Below are positions 24,941 through 33,996 of a stretch of 64,000 bases of DNA, one piece after another. The DNA is taken from contig NZ_AP019308.1 of the NCBI RefSeq assembly GCF_003945345.1, forward strand, positions 4,233,501 to 4,297,500. Reading direction: 5' to 3'. A program made the translations under genes and the position numbers. The stretch is from Paenibacillus baekrokdamisoli. Lineage in GTDB: Bacteria; Bacillota; Bacilli; Paenibacillales; Paenibacillaceae. The stretch's first letter is position 1; every line of letters starts with the position of its first letter. The notes below the pieces were generated by a model. That model was not told the origin of the DNA. It worked only from the letters and a program-made list of their open reading frames with translations, and did not search any database.

Positions 24941-26536
24941 TCACATCATATGCGGTTCTGCTTCTACCTTTGCCTGTTTGCCCTTCGGCTCCGAATGATA
25001 CCGTTCCGAACCGGTCCATACAGCCGCTACGACTCCCGCGGCAGCCGCGGCGAGCAGAAACCAGAAACCGTACTGCACAGTATCTCCAAGCACTTCACGC
25101 AGCACCGCTTTTGTCGCAGCAGGGAGACCCGAATCGACATTCAATAGTGCCTGTGGATCAACGAGCTCCTGAACACCGTCCGCCGACAGATTCAGTTTAT
25201 CCGCTTGCTCGGCAATCTTGGAAGCGAGTCTGTTGTTAATAATGGCAGACAAAACTGCCGTTCCGAACACGCCGCCGACGGAACGCGAGAATCCTACTGT
25301 CGACGTCGCCACGCCTTTGAATTTCTCCTCCGCACTCATGCTGACGGCCATTTGTCCGACCATCATCATAATGCCGATTCCCATGCCGATGAGAACCATA
25401 ATGAGCCTCATCAGCCATACATTGACGTCAAGCGGCATAGCGATCATCGCTGCAAGTCCCGTTCCAGTCAATATCATGGATAGTAAAATATTCGAGCGCC
25501 AGCTCCAGCTCTTAATAAGCGAGGTTCCGACTGATGCTCCCACCATTACTGCGAACATTAATGGAGTTAGTGCGTTGCCGGCATCGCTGACATCGCCGCC
25601 AAGGCTGCCCTGTACGAACAGCGGAATGTACACAAGCGCTCCGAACATCATGATCCCTTGTAGAAAGGTCGCTGCAAGTGTGCCGGAAATCACTTTGCTG
25701 CGGAACAAGGCCAGAGGAAGAATCGGTTCTTTGACCCTCATCTCCACAATCAAGAAGATAGCCAGGAAGGCAGCGCCCAGCACAAGCAGTCCAACGATTT
25801 GCCAGGAAAACCAGGCATAATCAACACCGCCCATTTTCAGCCCCAGAAGGATGGATAATGTAGCGCCGGCAAGTAACAGCGCTCCTGCAACATCGATAGA
25901 GGGACGCTTTTCGCCAACCTTGGATTTCACTAGCAACTTGTTCAGTACCAAGAAAATAAAGAGACCGAACGGAAGATTGATGTAAAAATTCCAGCGCCAG
26001 TCGAAATATTCCGTAATAAGTGCGCCTAACGACGGTCCTATGACCGACGAAAGAGCAAACACACTCATATACAGCGTGTTATAAATGCCCGCTCTTTCCC
26101 TTGGCATGATCGAGAACAACAGTGTAAACGTAATCGGCGTAAGAAAGCCCGCCCCGATACCTTGAATACCGCGAAACAATACAAGCTGCACCATACTGCC
26201 GGCCACGCCGCATAAGGCTGAGCCAGCCACAAACAGAACTAAACCAAACATGTAAAATTGTTTTCTTCCATAAATATCGGACAGTTTCCCCGCAATCGGC
26301 ATGACCACCGTCGATGCAAGCATGTATACAGTAAAAACCCAACTCATTTGGTCGAACCCATGCAGCTTGGCGACAATGGTCGGCAGTGCTGTGGACACGA
26401 TTGTCTGATCAAGCTGCGTCAAAAAAATGCTAAATAACAGCGCCGCCATCATCCAATTCAAACGGGATTTCGACATTGTACCCGATTCCGTTTCCATGGT
26501 ACCATCACCTATTCTGCTGCGCTGCTGCTCCGTCAC
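24941..26536 (-). CDS. MFS drug exporter, 14-TM EmrB/QacA (DHA2) type
   Basis: 531 residues with about 14 hydrophobic segments. Motif A-like DIYGRKQFY, motif D1-like LDQTIVSTALPTI (with the acidic residue of helix 1) and the helix 5 antiporter motif region SSVIGPSLGALITEYFDWRW place it in the proton-driven multidrug exporter family. It starts with GTG overlapping the TetR stop (GTGA). An ATG 13 codons in (METESG), behind AGGTGATGG, is a plausible alternative. The TetR gene directly upstream is its likely regulator. The tail is polar and lysine-rich. Confidence 0.92.
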   Translation of the reverse strand: MTEQQRSRIGDGTMETESGTMSKSRLNWMMAALLFSIFLTQLDQTIVSTALPTIVAKLHGFDQMSWVFTVYMLASTVVMPIAGKLSDIYGRKQFYMFGLVLFVAGSALCGVAGSMVQLVLFRGIQGIGAGFLTPITFTLLFSIMPRERAGIYNTLYMSVFALSSVIGPSLGALITEYFDWRWNFYINLPFGLFIFLVLNKLLVKSKVGEKRPSIDVAGALLLAGATLSILLGLKMGGVDYAWFSWQIVGLLVLGAAFLAIFLIVEMRVKEPILPLALFRSKVISGTLAATFLQGIMMFGALVYIPLFVQGSLGGDVSDAGNALTPLMFAVMVGASVGTSLIKSWSWRSNILLSMILTGTGLAAMIAMPLDVNVWLMRLIMVLIGMGIGIMMMVGQMAVSMSAEEKFKGVATSTVGFSRSVGGVFGTAVLSAIINNRLASKIAEQADKLNLSADGVQELVDPQALLNVDSGLPAATKAVLREVLGDTVQYGFWFLLAAAAAGVVAAVWTGSERYHSEPKGKQAKVEAEPHMM

Positions 26537-27630
26537 ATCCCCATCAGTTTAGCACAACGTTTAATGTAGTCTCGGGGCGATTGGCCGGGAATACGGGCTG
26601 CGGAAAAAGCGCCTAGACGGTTAAAAGCATCCTCCAGCATACGCTGAACGCCCTCAGCCGCCGGATTGTCCCGTATCGTCCACACCGCGACCAATCGATC
26701 TGCCGCAGACGAACCATCCTGCTCTAGCGTTTGCAGCAGCCGCACGATCCAAGGCGGCATCTCCCCATATTTTGTGGAAGCGAATACAAAGAACAATCGA
26801 CTGGTGCCAGGCAGCACCTTAAGCTGCTCTTCTTCTTCAATTACGTTCACCGTTACGCCAGTCAGCGACTCCAGACAGCCAAGCAGCTTGGCGGTATCCT
26901 CGTGATCACGGTAACCTTGTCCGCCTGGCATAAGAACGGTCACCTCCATACGACCCGCTTCGGTCTCCTCCTGCCTACACCCGCCAATTTCAAGCTTATC
27001 TCCTGCCAAAATGCCATGCATCGCAAACTGGATCATCTGCTCGACAACTACCGAATGCAGCTCCTCCGTGCTGCCCTTCAACCCGGTAATCGATTGTAAA
27101 TCATCTTGTTCCCGGTAGTAAAACTGATTCATCATGCCCCACAAGGAAAATAAAAGCACATTCACATTAAGCTTCGAGTTGATAATGCCCGCTTCTTTCC
27201 ACTTATTGAACAGCTGCGCCTTCTCCAGAAAATCCTGTGTCCAGGTGGAGGATGCATATTTATTGAAGAGCTCGCCGCCCTCCAGCGCTTCCCAGTGAAA
27301 AATTTTGTACAAGTTAGGAATATCGCATTTCAGTTCATAGTGAATTCGAATATATTCCCGAATGATCGACTCCGGATCAAGCCCATCCCAGGACCACTTT
27401 TGGACATACGCCTCCCATTGCTGAAAAAGGGCCGTTAACACTTCCTGATAAAGTCTTTCTTTCGAGTCAAAATAATAGTGGATAAGAGCCTGGTTCACTT
27501 CCGCCTTCACGGCGATTTCGCTAATTCGCGTTCCTGCAAAACTGCTCGTCGCGAACGCTTCTTCTGCCGCCTTCAAGATGCGTTCCTGAACCGTCACCTT
27601 CACTTCTTCCGTTTCGTTTGTTTCCAACAA
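26533..27630 (-). CDS. TetR regulator fused to a flavodoxin-like domain
   Basis: 365 residues, long for TetR. The start is a TTG with GGAGG seven bases upstream. Residues 12-60 are a TetR helix-turn-helix (ILKAAEEAFATSSFAGTRIS, VNQALIHYYFDSKERLY), followed by the usual helical ligand domain to about 215. The last 135 residues (from about 230) begin EVTVLMPGGQGYRDHED and contain FVFASTKYGEMPPWIVRLLQ, which look like the phosphate loop and the SPTYxGxMPA motif region of flavodoxin/NADPH-FMN-reductase folds. That reading is inference. It precedes and overlaps the MFS exporter gene and follows a flavin-reductase remnant. Confidence 0.8.
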   Translation of the reverse strand: MLETNETEEVKVTVQERILKAAEEAFATSSFAGTRISEIAVKAEVNQALIHYYFDSKERLYQEVLTALFQQWEAYVQKWSWDGLDPESIIREYIRIHYELKCDIPNLYKIFHWEALEGGELFNKYASSTWTQDFLEKAQLFNKWKEAGIINSKLNVNVLLFSLWGMMNQFYYREQDDLQSITGLKGSTEELHSVVVEQMIQFAMHGILAGDKLEIGGCRQEETEAGRMEVTVLMPGGQGYRDHEDTAKLLGCLESLTGVTVNVIEEEEQLKVLPGTSRLFFVFASTKYGEMPPWIVRLLQTLEQDGSSAADRLVAVWTIRDNPAAEGVQRMLEDAFNRLGAFSAARIPGQSPRDYIKRCAKLMGM

Positions 27631-27651
27631 TCGCGTTCCTCCATTTCGGCT

Positions 27652-27753
27652 TCACGCCATTCGGGATAATCCGAATTTCGACGCAACTTCTTCGGCGATG
27701 GTGTACGTTTTCGATTTTGCCTTCGGATTTCCTACTACCGCTGTTATTTTCAA
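27652..27753 (-). pseudogene. N-terminal remnant of an NADPH-dependent FMN reductase
   Basis: TTG at 27751-27753 with GGAGG nine bases upstream opens a 33-codon frame reading ITAVVGNPKAKSKTYTIAEE, the start of SsuE/MsuE-type flavin reductases with the flavin-phosphate loop region GNPKAKSKT. A stop follows at 27652. The rest of the enzyme, about 150 residues, is missing. The TetR gene begins 21 bases further on. It may still be translated and help couple TetR translation. An intact copy would have fitted the flavin monooxygenase encoded upstream. Confidence 0.72.
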
Positions 27754-27905
27754 TGTCGTCATCCTCCTATTATATTCAATTTCTCGTATTTTCCTCTATA
27801 GAAAAGAAGCGGCTCTGTTACGCCGGTCGCAAACTTCCCCATTGTATTTCACTATGACCTTGGATCCAGCAGGGCATTCTCCTTCGCATCTGCGCCCATT
27901 GAAGC

Positions 27906-29234
27906 TTACCTTTTCGGGCTATTGCAAATTTGCCAAGCAGTTAATGCGTAGGCGATAGCTGCATCAACCATATCGTTCACCGTCGGCTGGAACCGGGCTG
28001 GTCCGTAAGTGGCCGAAGGGATGTTGAACATATTGAATACATTATGATCACGCCACATGCTGGAATAGATCGGATGGCTAAGAGCAGTTTCTCCGCGGCC
28101 TATCGAATGGCTGGCCAAATTAATCGATTCATAGAGTCCCCGTATTTTATCCTTATCCGCTTCAAAGCCTTGTCTGTAGACGATGGGTTCGATTCGTCCT
28201 TCAAGCCCTTCCGCTTTCATTAAGGCTTCCAACTGCCGCTGCACATCGGCTATCGACTGCTTCGGCGTCAAATTAACCTCCAAGTAAATGGCACACACCT
28301 CGCTGCCGCTGCCCATCATATGCGGATCGCCGCCGCGAATCGCACTGATTTGCACCTTTGGAACCGCTGTTCCAGCATGAGATCGGTACGTATTGACCTG
28401 CTCATATTCCACCGCCCAGCGCTGCAGCGCAGCGATCATAATCGCGACTGTCACAAGCGGGCTAGGGTGATCCTTCAGCAAAGGCGGATGCTCCAGTACA
28501 GGCGTAAACACGTCCTCGCCATAAATATCGATGCGGTAGCTGGCATGTCCGCAGGACATCCACGTAATGCCGAAATCCGTCCCCTCTGCAGCGATAGCAA
28601 AATCCGGTGCTACGCCGCCATGCGTCAGCATATAATGCGCACCAATTTCTTTGCCATGAAACGTCGGGCCTTGAAATTCCTCCACATGCTCTGGACCAAT
28701 CTCGCCAGGGCTAGCCGTCACATAAAGATGACCTGCCAGTGGAAGACCGGCTTTCTTGAGCGCCTTGGCGGCAATCAACGTACAGGACATCGGTCCCCGG
28801 TCGTTCTCAACGGGACGTCCGGAGAATACGCCGTCCTTGAGACGCGCTTCCAGCCACTCGGGCCGTTCAACAGAGCCCGGACGATGCTTCCAGCTGTCTC
28901 GCCAGTTATACTGCGGCGACTCCGTATCCAGATGACTCGTGAACAGCAGGTTGCGTCCTGCACTCGTATCTTGCCCGCCGAGTCGTCCAACCACGCTGAA
29001 ACGATCTTCGATCATGCCCACGCGTTTTGGCGCAAGTCCTTCGCGTTTCATCCATTCATAGACGTAATCGCCTGCGTCTTTCTCATAGCCTGCCAGGCTT
29101 CGAATATTGCCCAGCTCCAATATAAGATGAGTCAGTTCCTCGCGGTCCACCGCTTCACGTATTACCTCAACAGCTTCGCGCAGCTCCGAGCTGGAGAACC
29201 CCTCCATGCTTTCCGGTATCATGTTCATCGTCAT
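27906..29234 (-). CDS. M20-family metallohydrolase (deacylase/carbamoylase-like)
   Basis: 442 residues. Motifs of the ArgE/DapE/M20 family are visible: LFTSHLDTE (first metal His and Asp), RPVENDRGPMSC (bridging Asp), SPGEIGPEH (general-base Glu) and a distal His in HPIYSSMWRDHN. The dimerisation region lies about 240-340. M20 enzymes cleave amides, carbamoyl groups or small peptides. Here it follows a RutA-like and RutB-like pair by nine bases, so it probably hydrolyses an acyclic product of ring opening, such as a ureido acid. The exact substrate cannot be told. Confidence 0.88.
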   Translation of the reverse strand: MTMNMIPESMEGFSSSELREAVEVIREAVDREELTHLILELGNIRSLAGYEKDAGDYVYEWMKREGLAPKRVGMIEDRFSVVGRLGGQDTSAGRNLLFTSHLDTESPQYNWRDSWKHRPGSVERPEWLEARLKDGVFSGRPVENDRGPMSCTLIAAKALKKAGLPLAGHLYVTASPGEIGPEHVEEFQGPTFHGKEIGAHYMLTHGGVAPDFAIAAEGTDFGITWMSCGHASYRIDIYGEDVFTPVLEHPPLLKDHPSPLVTVAIMIAALQRWAVEYEQVNTYRSHAGTAVPKVQISAIRGGDPHMMGSGSEVCAIYLEVNLTPKQSIADVQRQLEALMKAEGLEGRIEPIVYRQGFEADKDKIRGLYESINLASHSIGRGETALSHPIYSSMWRDHNVFNMFNIPSATYGPARFQPTVNDMVDAAIAYALTAWQICNSPKR

Positions 29235-29243
29235 TCACCATCC

Positions 29244-29876
29244 TTATTTATGCGAAGAGCCCCAGCTAGCAAGTACATCATCAGCCGAAACGATCGTTGC
29301 AAAATTCAACGCCATCAGCTTCAACGACATTTCGTGAAGCTCCGGTTCATAAGCGGCGCAGGCATCCGACACGACGAACGTCTCATAATCGCGCATGAAG
29401 CCATCGCGAACCGTTGACTCAACACAGCATTCTGTCGTCACTCCCGTTACGATCAACGAAGTCACTCCCAAACGATTTAACATGAGCTCGATATTCGTTC
29501 CGACAAAGGCGCTGAAGCGCTGCTTGCCAATTGCATAATCGCCCGGCTCCATACGGAGACGATAATCCTCTGCGCCGAAGGTGCCCGCGCGGCATACCGC
29601 CGCGCTTGACGCCTCGATTCCCTGCCTCGCATACAAGGAGAGCATCGCCTTGGAATCGGTCTCTGGAGCAGTAAGCAGCCGGATAAAGATGACAGGAACT
29701 GCGGCTTGACGGGCCGCTGCGGCCAGCTCTTCAATCCGGTCGACTGCTTTGTCCACTTCTGTCATCGCCATGCCGAATTCCGCCATTTTGCCATTTGCAG
29801 CACAAAAATCATTTTGCACATCGACGATCAATAAGGCCGTTTGCCGCTTGGGCACATCCACTGTCAGATTCATCAT
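29244..29876 (-). CDS. Isochorismatase-family cysteine hydrolase, RutB-like
   Basis: About 210 residues. The fold signature begins TALLIVDVQNDF (catalytic Asp), and the nucleophile Cys is in TECCVESTVRDGF, matching the position of the RutB motif NVCVESTLRDGF. RutB hydrolyses the ureidoacrylate product of RutA. The ATG at 29874-29876 (MNLTVD after one extra Met) has GGTGGA upstream; an ATG five codons earlier is also possible. It lies directly behind the RutA-like gene. I infer the same two-step pathway, though isochorismatase hydrolases have many substrates. Confidence 0.86.
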   Translation of the reverse strand: MMNLTVDVPKRQTALLIVDVQNDFCAANGKMAEFGMAMTEVDKAVDRIEELAAAARQAAVPVIFIRLLTAPETDSKAMLSLYARQGIEASSAAVCRAGTFGAEDYRLRMEPGDYAIGKQRFSAFVGTNIELMLNRLGVTSLIVTGVTTECCVESTVRDGFMRDYETFVVSDACAAYEPELHEMSLKLMALNFATIVSADDVLASWGSSHK

Positions 29877-29894
29877 ATTCGTTCCACCCATCTC

Positions 29895-30962
29895 TTACTT
29901 CGATGCCCTAAGAGCAGGGAGCACCTTTTCACCGAAGAAGCGCAAATCGTCTACATAATCAGGGAAAGTAAGCATCATGCCGTCAATGCCCGACACTTCA
30001 ATAATATGTTTGATCCGTGCCACGATTGTTTCGAGGCTTCCGGAAATCGTTTCACACATAAACGCGCTCTTCGCACGTGCAACCATCGAGTTCTCGCGAC
30101 CGTCCGGCTCAAGGCCATAGCTTCTCAGCATGCCTTTGATCGCGCCGAAGTCGGCGCCTTCCTGATAGACACGCATCCGCTCTTCAGCCAGCTCATCCGT
30201 ATCAGCAGGAATGATGGAGAACATCGCATACGTTTTGACTGTTTTGTTCCGTTCCACAGCCATTTCTTTGGCACGGCGGCTAACTGCTGCCAGCTCCTCC
30301 AGGTCACGGCCTCCGATGAAGCAAGCGTCGCCCTCATCAATTGTAAAGCCCATTCCCTTCTCGGATTGTCCGGCACAAATGATCTCCGGACGCGGGCTTT
30401 GCAGCGGCTTCGGATAAGACATGCAATCATCCATCTTGAAGTATTCGCCTTCAAAAGTTACGGAATCTTCGGACCACAGCTTCTTCACCGTCTGAATCCA
30501 TTCCTTCGCTAGATCATAGCGTTGGTCATGATCCAAATGCTCCGGCCACATGCCCATTTGAGCAAATTCATTCGCGAAAGAGCCAGATACGACGTTCATG
30601 CCGACACGGCCATTGCTGATTTGGTCAAGCGTCGCGAACATTTTGGCTGCAACTGCCGGATTGTACAGCAGCGTGTGTACGGTCGCATAGATTTTCACGC
30701 GAGAAGTCGCTTCCGCCAGGCCAGCCATCAGCGTCATCGATTCAAGCGAAGTTCCCCAGTGATTTGTCGTACCGCCGTATCCACGCCATTTGGCCATCGA
30801 CATAATGAAATCAAGTCCAGTTTCTTCAGCGATAATAGCTGCTGTTCTATTTTGCTCATAGCTTCCGACTATCTTTGGTGATGTCTCCGAAATAATCCAG
30901 CCGCCGTTTGTTACCGGAAGAAAGACACCGAAATCAATGTTGTTATAATCGATAGTAGACAT
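29895..30962 (-). CDS. RutA-like flavin-dependent monooxygenase (LLM class)
   Basis: 355 residues. FGVFLPVTNGGWIIS, SMAKWRGYGG, LESMTLMAGLAEATSR, MNDC-like MDDCMSYP, ICAGQSEKGM and MLTFPDYVDDLRFFGE run parallel to Escherichia coli RutA, the pyrimidine monooxygenase that opens uracil between N3 and C4 with FMNH2 and oxygen. The match extends over the whole length, better than to SsuD or DszA. GGAGTGAG precedes the ATG at 30960-30962. A matching RutB-like gene follows. No RutF-type reductase is intact nearby; only a flavin reductase stub remains (27652-27753). Confidence 0.87.
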   Translation of the reverse strand: MSTIDYNNIDFGVFLPVTNGGWIISETSPKIVGSYEQNRTAAIIAEETGLDFIMSMAKWRGYGGTTNHWGTSLESMTLMAGLAEATSRVKIYATVHTLLYNPAVAAKMFATLDQISNGRVGMNVVSGSFANEFAQMGMWPEHLDHDQRYDLAKEWIQTVKKLWSEDSVTFEGEYFKMDDCMSYPKPLQSPRPEIICAGQSEKGMGFTIDEGDACFIGGRDLEELAAVSRRAKEMAVERNKTVKTYAMFSIIPADTDELAEERMRVYQEGADFGAIKGMLRSYGLEPDGRENSMVARAKSAFMCETISGSLETIVARIKHIIEVSGIDGMMLTFPDYVDDLRFFGEKVLPALRASK

Positions 30963-31029
30963 AGTCACTCACTCCAATGATTGAATTTGTATAGGGTTCA
31001 AGTGAAGATTGCAAGAACGATCAGATCCA

Positions 31030-32163
31030 TTAGGATTGAGGCCAGATCAATAGTTCTCTATCATAAATGGAATCGATATAACGGTTATCCATTACATCGT
31101 TAACATCGAGCGTTTTTTTGATAACTTTGGAATTAAACAGCATCGTAATTTCACGCTGCCATTGCTCGTTTGCTTGCCAAGCTACACCATGGCCTTTTGA
31201 TTTAGAGCCTTCGAGAATTTTGCTCTCAACGGACCAACGGTTCGTCTCCGCCTTAATATCATAAGTGGACTGGGATTGCTTCTCGAGCACCTTCAACGAC
31301 TCATCCGGATGAGCTAGCGCATATCCATGTGCTTTGGATACGGCGCGAAGGAAATCTTCAACCGCCTCAGGATGTGCTTTGGCAAAATCGTTGTTTGCTG
31401 CAATGACGCCAAATGACGTTTCTGCACCATATTGGCCTGGATCGATCAGGCGCACTTTATGTCCTGCTTGCTCCATAATATAAGGCTCATTGGATTTGTA
31501 GACCGTCAAAGCGTCTACTTTGCCAGAACTAAGAATAGTAGGATCATAGCCGACGGAAACACCTTTAATCTTCGTCACATCAACGCCGGAATTCTTGAAC
31601 ATCGCTTCATAGTTGGCAGGGAGAGCACCATGGAAACCAAGCGTTTTGCCTTCCAAATCCTTCGGCCCCTTGATTGGGGAATCATCCATCACCATAATTG
31701 CGCCCGTACCGGATGCACCGAATGTCGCAATCCCTTTAATAGGTGCGCCGCTTGCTACGGATTGAATAACTAAGCTAGGTGTACCTGCACTGGCAATTTG
31801 GGCTTGGCCTGCCGCTAGAAACTTCATCCCTTCGGAATCAAGTCCCGGCTGAATCTTCACATTCAAGCCAAGCTCTTTGAAGTAGCCAAGCTCTTGGGCC
31901 ATGACAGTTTCAATATCAGGCGGCGATGCCGCATAGTAGTAACCGGTGATATACGTAATTGTACCCACTTTTTCATTCTCCGCTTTACGTGCGGCCCAAT
32001 CTGTACCAGATTCCGTTGCTGCAGGCGTATTTGTGCTTGTATTCCCTGGTGTGTTATTGCTTGCAACCGACTCTGCCTTATTCCCGCAGCCTGCTGCCAC
32101 CAACATTAGACATCCCATCAACAATACGGATAAAACACGCGCCTTCGCCTTTTTCATCACCAT
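31030..32163 (-). CDS. ABC transporter substrate-binding lipoprotein (SsuA/ThiY type)
   Basis: 377 residues from the ATG behind GGAGG (an upstream GTG has none). The signal peptide ends in the lipobox LVAAGC. The mature protein has the NMT1/SsuA-like pattern: YAASPPDIETVMAQELGYFKE in pieces, GLNVKIQPG, AAGQAQIASAGTPSLV, DLEGKTLGF, GKVDALTVYKSNEPY. Members bind sulphonates, nitrate, or pyrimidine-like compounds such as thiamine precursors. With RutA/RutB-like enzymes downstream a ring-shaped nitrogen compound is the most economical guess. Confidence 0.9.
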   Translation of the reverse strand: MVMKKAKARVLSVLLMGCLMLVAAGCGNKAESVASNNTPGNTSTNTPAATESGTDWAARKAENEKVGTITYITGYYYAASPPDIETVMAQELGYFKELGLNVKIQPGLDSEGMKFLAAGQAQIASAGTPSLVIQSVASGAPIKGIATFGASGTGAIMVMDDSPIKGPKDLEGKTLGFHGALPANYEAMFKNSGVDVTKIKGVSVGYDPTILSSGKVDALTVYKSNEPYIMEQAGHKVRLIDPGQYGAETSFGVIAANNDFAKAHPEAVEDFLRAVSKAHGYALAHPDESLKVLEKQSQSTYDIKAETNRWSVESKILEGSKSKGHGVAWQANEQWQREITMLFNSKVIKKTLDVNDVMDNRYIDSIYDRELLIWPQS

Positions 32164-32226
32164 CGTACAGTCCTCCACCCATTTATCTATTTTTGTTTGA
32201 AAACAACGGAGATCACAGCTGCTGAA

Positions 32227-33111
32227 TTAGTCGTTGCGCTGCTCAGACACATGCCAAGATAGTACTTTTCGTTCTATCAAACGAACTAGGTTCGTCAGGA
32301 AGATTCCCATAATCGCCAGCATAAGGATGGCCGCAAACATTCGCTGCATCTGCATATAGTTACCAGCAAGCATAACCAGATTGCCAAGGCCCTCAGTCGC
32401 TCCGCTCCACTCGCCTACAACCGCGCCGATAACGCTGAGGCTGACGCAAGTTCTGGCTGCAGAGAATAAGTAGGGCAGACTGTTAGGTAGTCGAAGCTTC
32501 ATGAAAATTTCGAGCTTGCTTGCATGAAGGGATCGCATAAATTCATAGTTGTTTTCGTCGATGGAGCGGAATCCCGTAATGGAGTTCACTAACATGGGGA
32601 AGAAGGTAATAATGGCGGAAATCAATATTTTAGGCATAGCCCCAAAACCGAACCAAATCATTAATAGAGGCGCAATCGCAACGACCGGGGTAACGTTGGC
32701 CAGAATGGCGATCGGGAGCAGCGTGCGCTCCAGCAGCCGCGAATGCGCCATGAGTATACCGCCGATAAAAGCAATTAGCGTGCCGGCTAGAAATCCGATG
32801 ACCGCTTCATACAACGTTACCCATGTGTGCGGCAGGTAGAAAGTGAACTCACTGACTAGCTCCACTAGTACGGAGGAAGGAGTCGGCAGCACCAGCGGGT
32901 TAATGTTGAATAGTCGAACACCTAACTCCCACAGGAGGAACAGCCCAATAAAAGCAAGCAGCGGCGGGAAAAAGGATGATTGTGCGAACCAAGCCTTGAA
33001 TCCCCCTCGGCCGGAATCGGTTGATTGTACCCGTTTTGTGAGCTGCACGGCTTCAACGGCTGCTGCAGCGGCAGCTTTATTATCGCTTTCCAATATGGTC
33101 TGGCGCATCAT
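32227..33111 (-). CDS. ABC transporter permease (SsuC/TauC type)
   Basis: About 294 residues. Six membrane segments follow a polar start (about residues 1-35). The EAA loop reads ASKLEIFMKLRLPNSLPYLFS, the contact point for the ATPase. GGTGGGG precedes the ATG at 33109-33111. The annotated alternative GTG seven codons earlier would overlap the ATPase stop. It lies between the ATPase and binding-protein genes, all on the minus strand. Confidence 0.92.
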   Translation of the reverse strand: MMRQTILESDNKAAAAAAVEAVQLTKRVQSTDSGRGGFKAWFAQSSFFPPLLAFIGLFLLWELGVRLFNINPLVLPTPSSVLVELVSEFTFYLPHTWVTLYEAVIGFLAGTLIAFIGGILMAHSRLLERTLLPIAILANVTPVVAIAPLLMIWFGFGAMPKILISAIITFFPMLVNSITGFRSIDENNYEFMRSLHASKLEIFMKLRLPNSLPYLFSAARTCVSLSVIGAVVGEWSGATEGLGNLVMLAGNYMQMQRMFAAILMLAIMGIFLTNLVRLIERKVLSWHVSEQRND

Positions 33112-33115
33112 ATGC

Positions 33116-33889
33116 TCATCCCCACCTTTCACGCAATTGCCCTCTAATTAAACTAACGTAATGATGAAACTCGTCGCTGTCTTCAATATCGGGAGTACGT
33201 GGACGAGGCAAATCAATATCGATTACTTGTGATATGCGACCTGGCCGGCTCGACATGACGACGACTTTGTCCGAGAGCAGCACGGCTTCACGCAAGCTGT
33301 GCGTTACGAATATAACGGTCTTCTGATGGGTTTCCCAAATGTTCAGCAGCTGATAGCTGATCATCTCACGCGTAATTTCATCTAAAGCAGAGAATGGCTC
33401 ATCCATAAGCAGAATGGGAGCGCCGGAGCCGAAGGCTCTGGCAATACCGACACGCTGCTGCATGCCACCCGATAATTCCTTTGCATAAGCATGGATGAAG
33501 TCGCCAAGTCCAACGGACTGAAGCAGCTCCACCGGATCTTCCCGATCACTTAGGTTGATACCAGCCTTGCGGTTAACCTCAAATGGCAGGTTCATATTCT
33601 CCAGCACGGTCCTCCAAGGAAACAATGCGGGCGCTTGCGGTACGAAGCCGAATTGCTTAGCGGCTTGCGCCTGCTGCGGCGTTTGTCCACCGACCGAAAT
33701 CATTCCTTCTGAAGCTTCCATCAAGCCCCCGATAATCCGAAGCAGCGTTGATTTGCCGCAGCCGCTTGGGCCGATCAGACTTACGAAGGTACCTTGCTTA
33801 AACTCCAGGTTTACGTCACGCAATGCATCCGTCATCTGTCCACGCCGTACAAAGCGTTTGAATACTTTTTCTACCTTGATGTTAGACAA
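33116..33889 (-). CDS. ABC transporter ATPase (SsuB/TauB type)
   Basis: 257 residues, with Walker A GPSGCGKST, Q loop FVPQAPALFPW, signature LSGGMQQRVGIARAF, Walker B ILLMDEPFSALDE and H-loop FVTHSLREAV. It is the first gene of the cluster, starting at TTG with a weak GTGGTGAT upstream. It drives the adjacent permease. The 20-base palindromic element about 80 bases upstream (33968-33996) is probably the control site of the whole cluster. Confidence 0.93.
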   Translation of the reverse strand: MSNIKVEKVFKRFVRRGQMTDALRDVNLEFKQGTFVSLIGPSGCGKSTLLRIIGGLMEASEGMISVGGQTPQQAQAAKQFGFVPQAPALFPWRTVLENMNLPFEVNRKAGINLSDREDPVELLQSVGLGDFIHAYAKELSGGMQQRVGIARAFGSGAPILLMDEPFSALDEITREMISYQLLNIWETHQKTVIFVTHSLREAVLLSDKVVVMSSRPGRISQVIDIDLPRPRTPDIEDSDEFHHYVSLIRGQLRERWG

Positions 33890-33967
33890 TCAGCATCACC
33901 ACTTTTGTCGTTTTTTAAGGAGAGCCTGTGCTGCAGCTGTGAGGCTTTAACCAGACGTTTAAACAGT

Positions 33968-33996
33968 TAGTTAAATTGAATTAACTATTTAGTTAA
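33968..33996. promoter_or_regulatory. Operator-like TAGTTAA repeats upstream of the ABC-rut cluster
   Basis: TAGTTAA (33968-33974) and its complement TTAACTA (33981-33987) form a palindrome with a six-base spacer, and a third TAGTTAA lies at 33990-33996. It resembles operators of TetR-family regulators. It lies 80 bases before the ATPase start codon. The cluster's own TetR-flavodoxin protein is the obvious candidate to bind it. No clear -35/-10 pair was found. Confidence 0.5.

Noticed and set aside
27754..27905. A cysteine-containing frame (RRCEGECPAGSKVIVKYNGEV) cut at this length, between the M20 gene and the reductase stub
   Set aside because: It looks protein-like but has no start codon or ribosome binding site and is closed by a stop just upstream. 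At most a relic.
28320..29417. A 365-codon plus-strand frame opposite the M20 gene
   Set aside because: It lies wholly over the well-supported M20 and RutB-like genes on the other strand and shows no protein family pattern; an antisense shadow.
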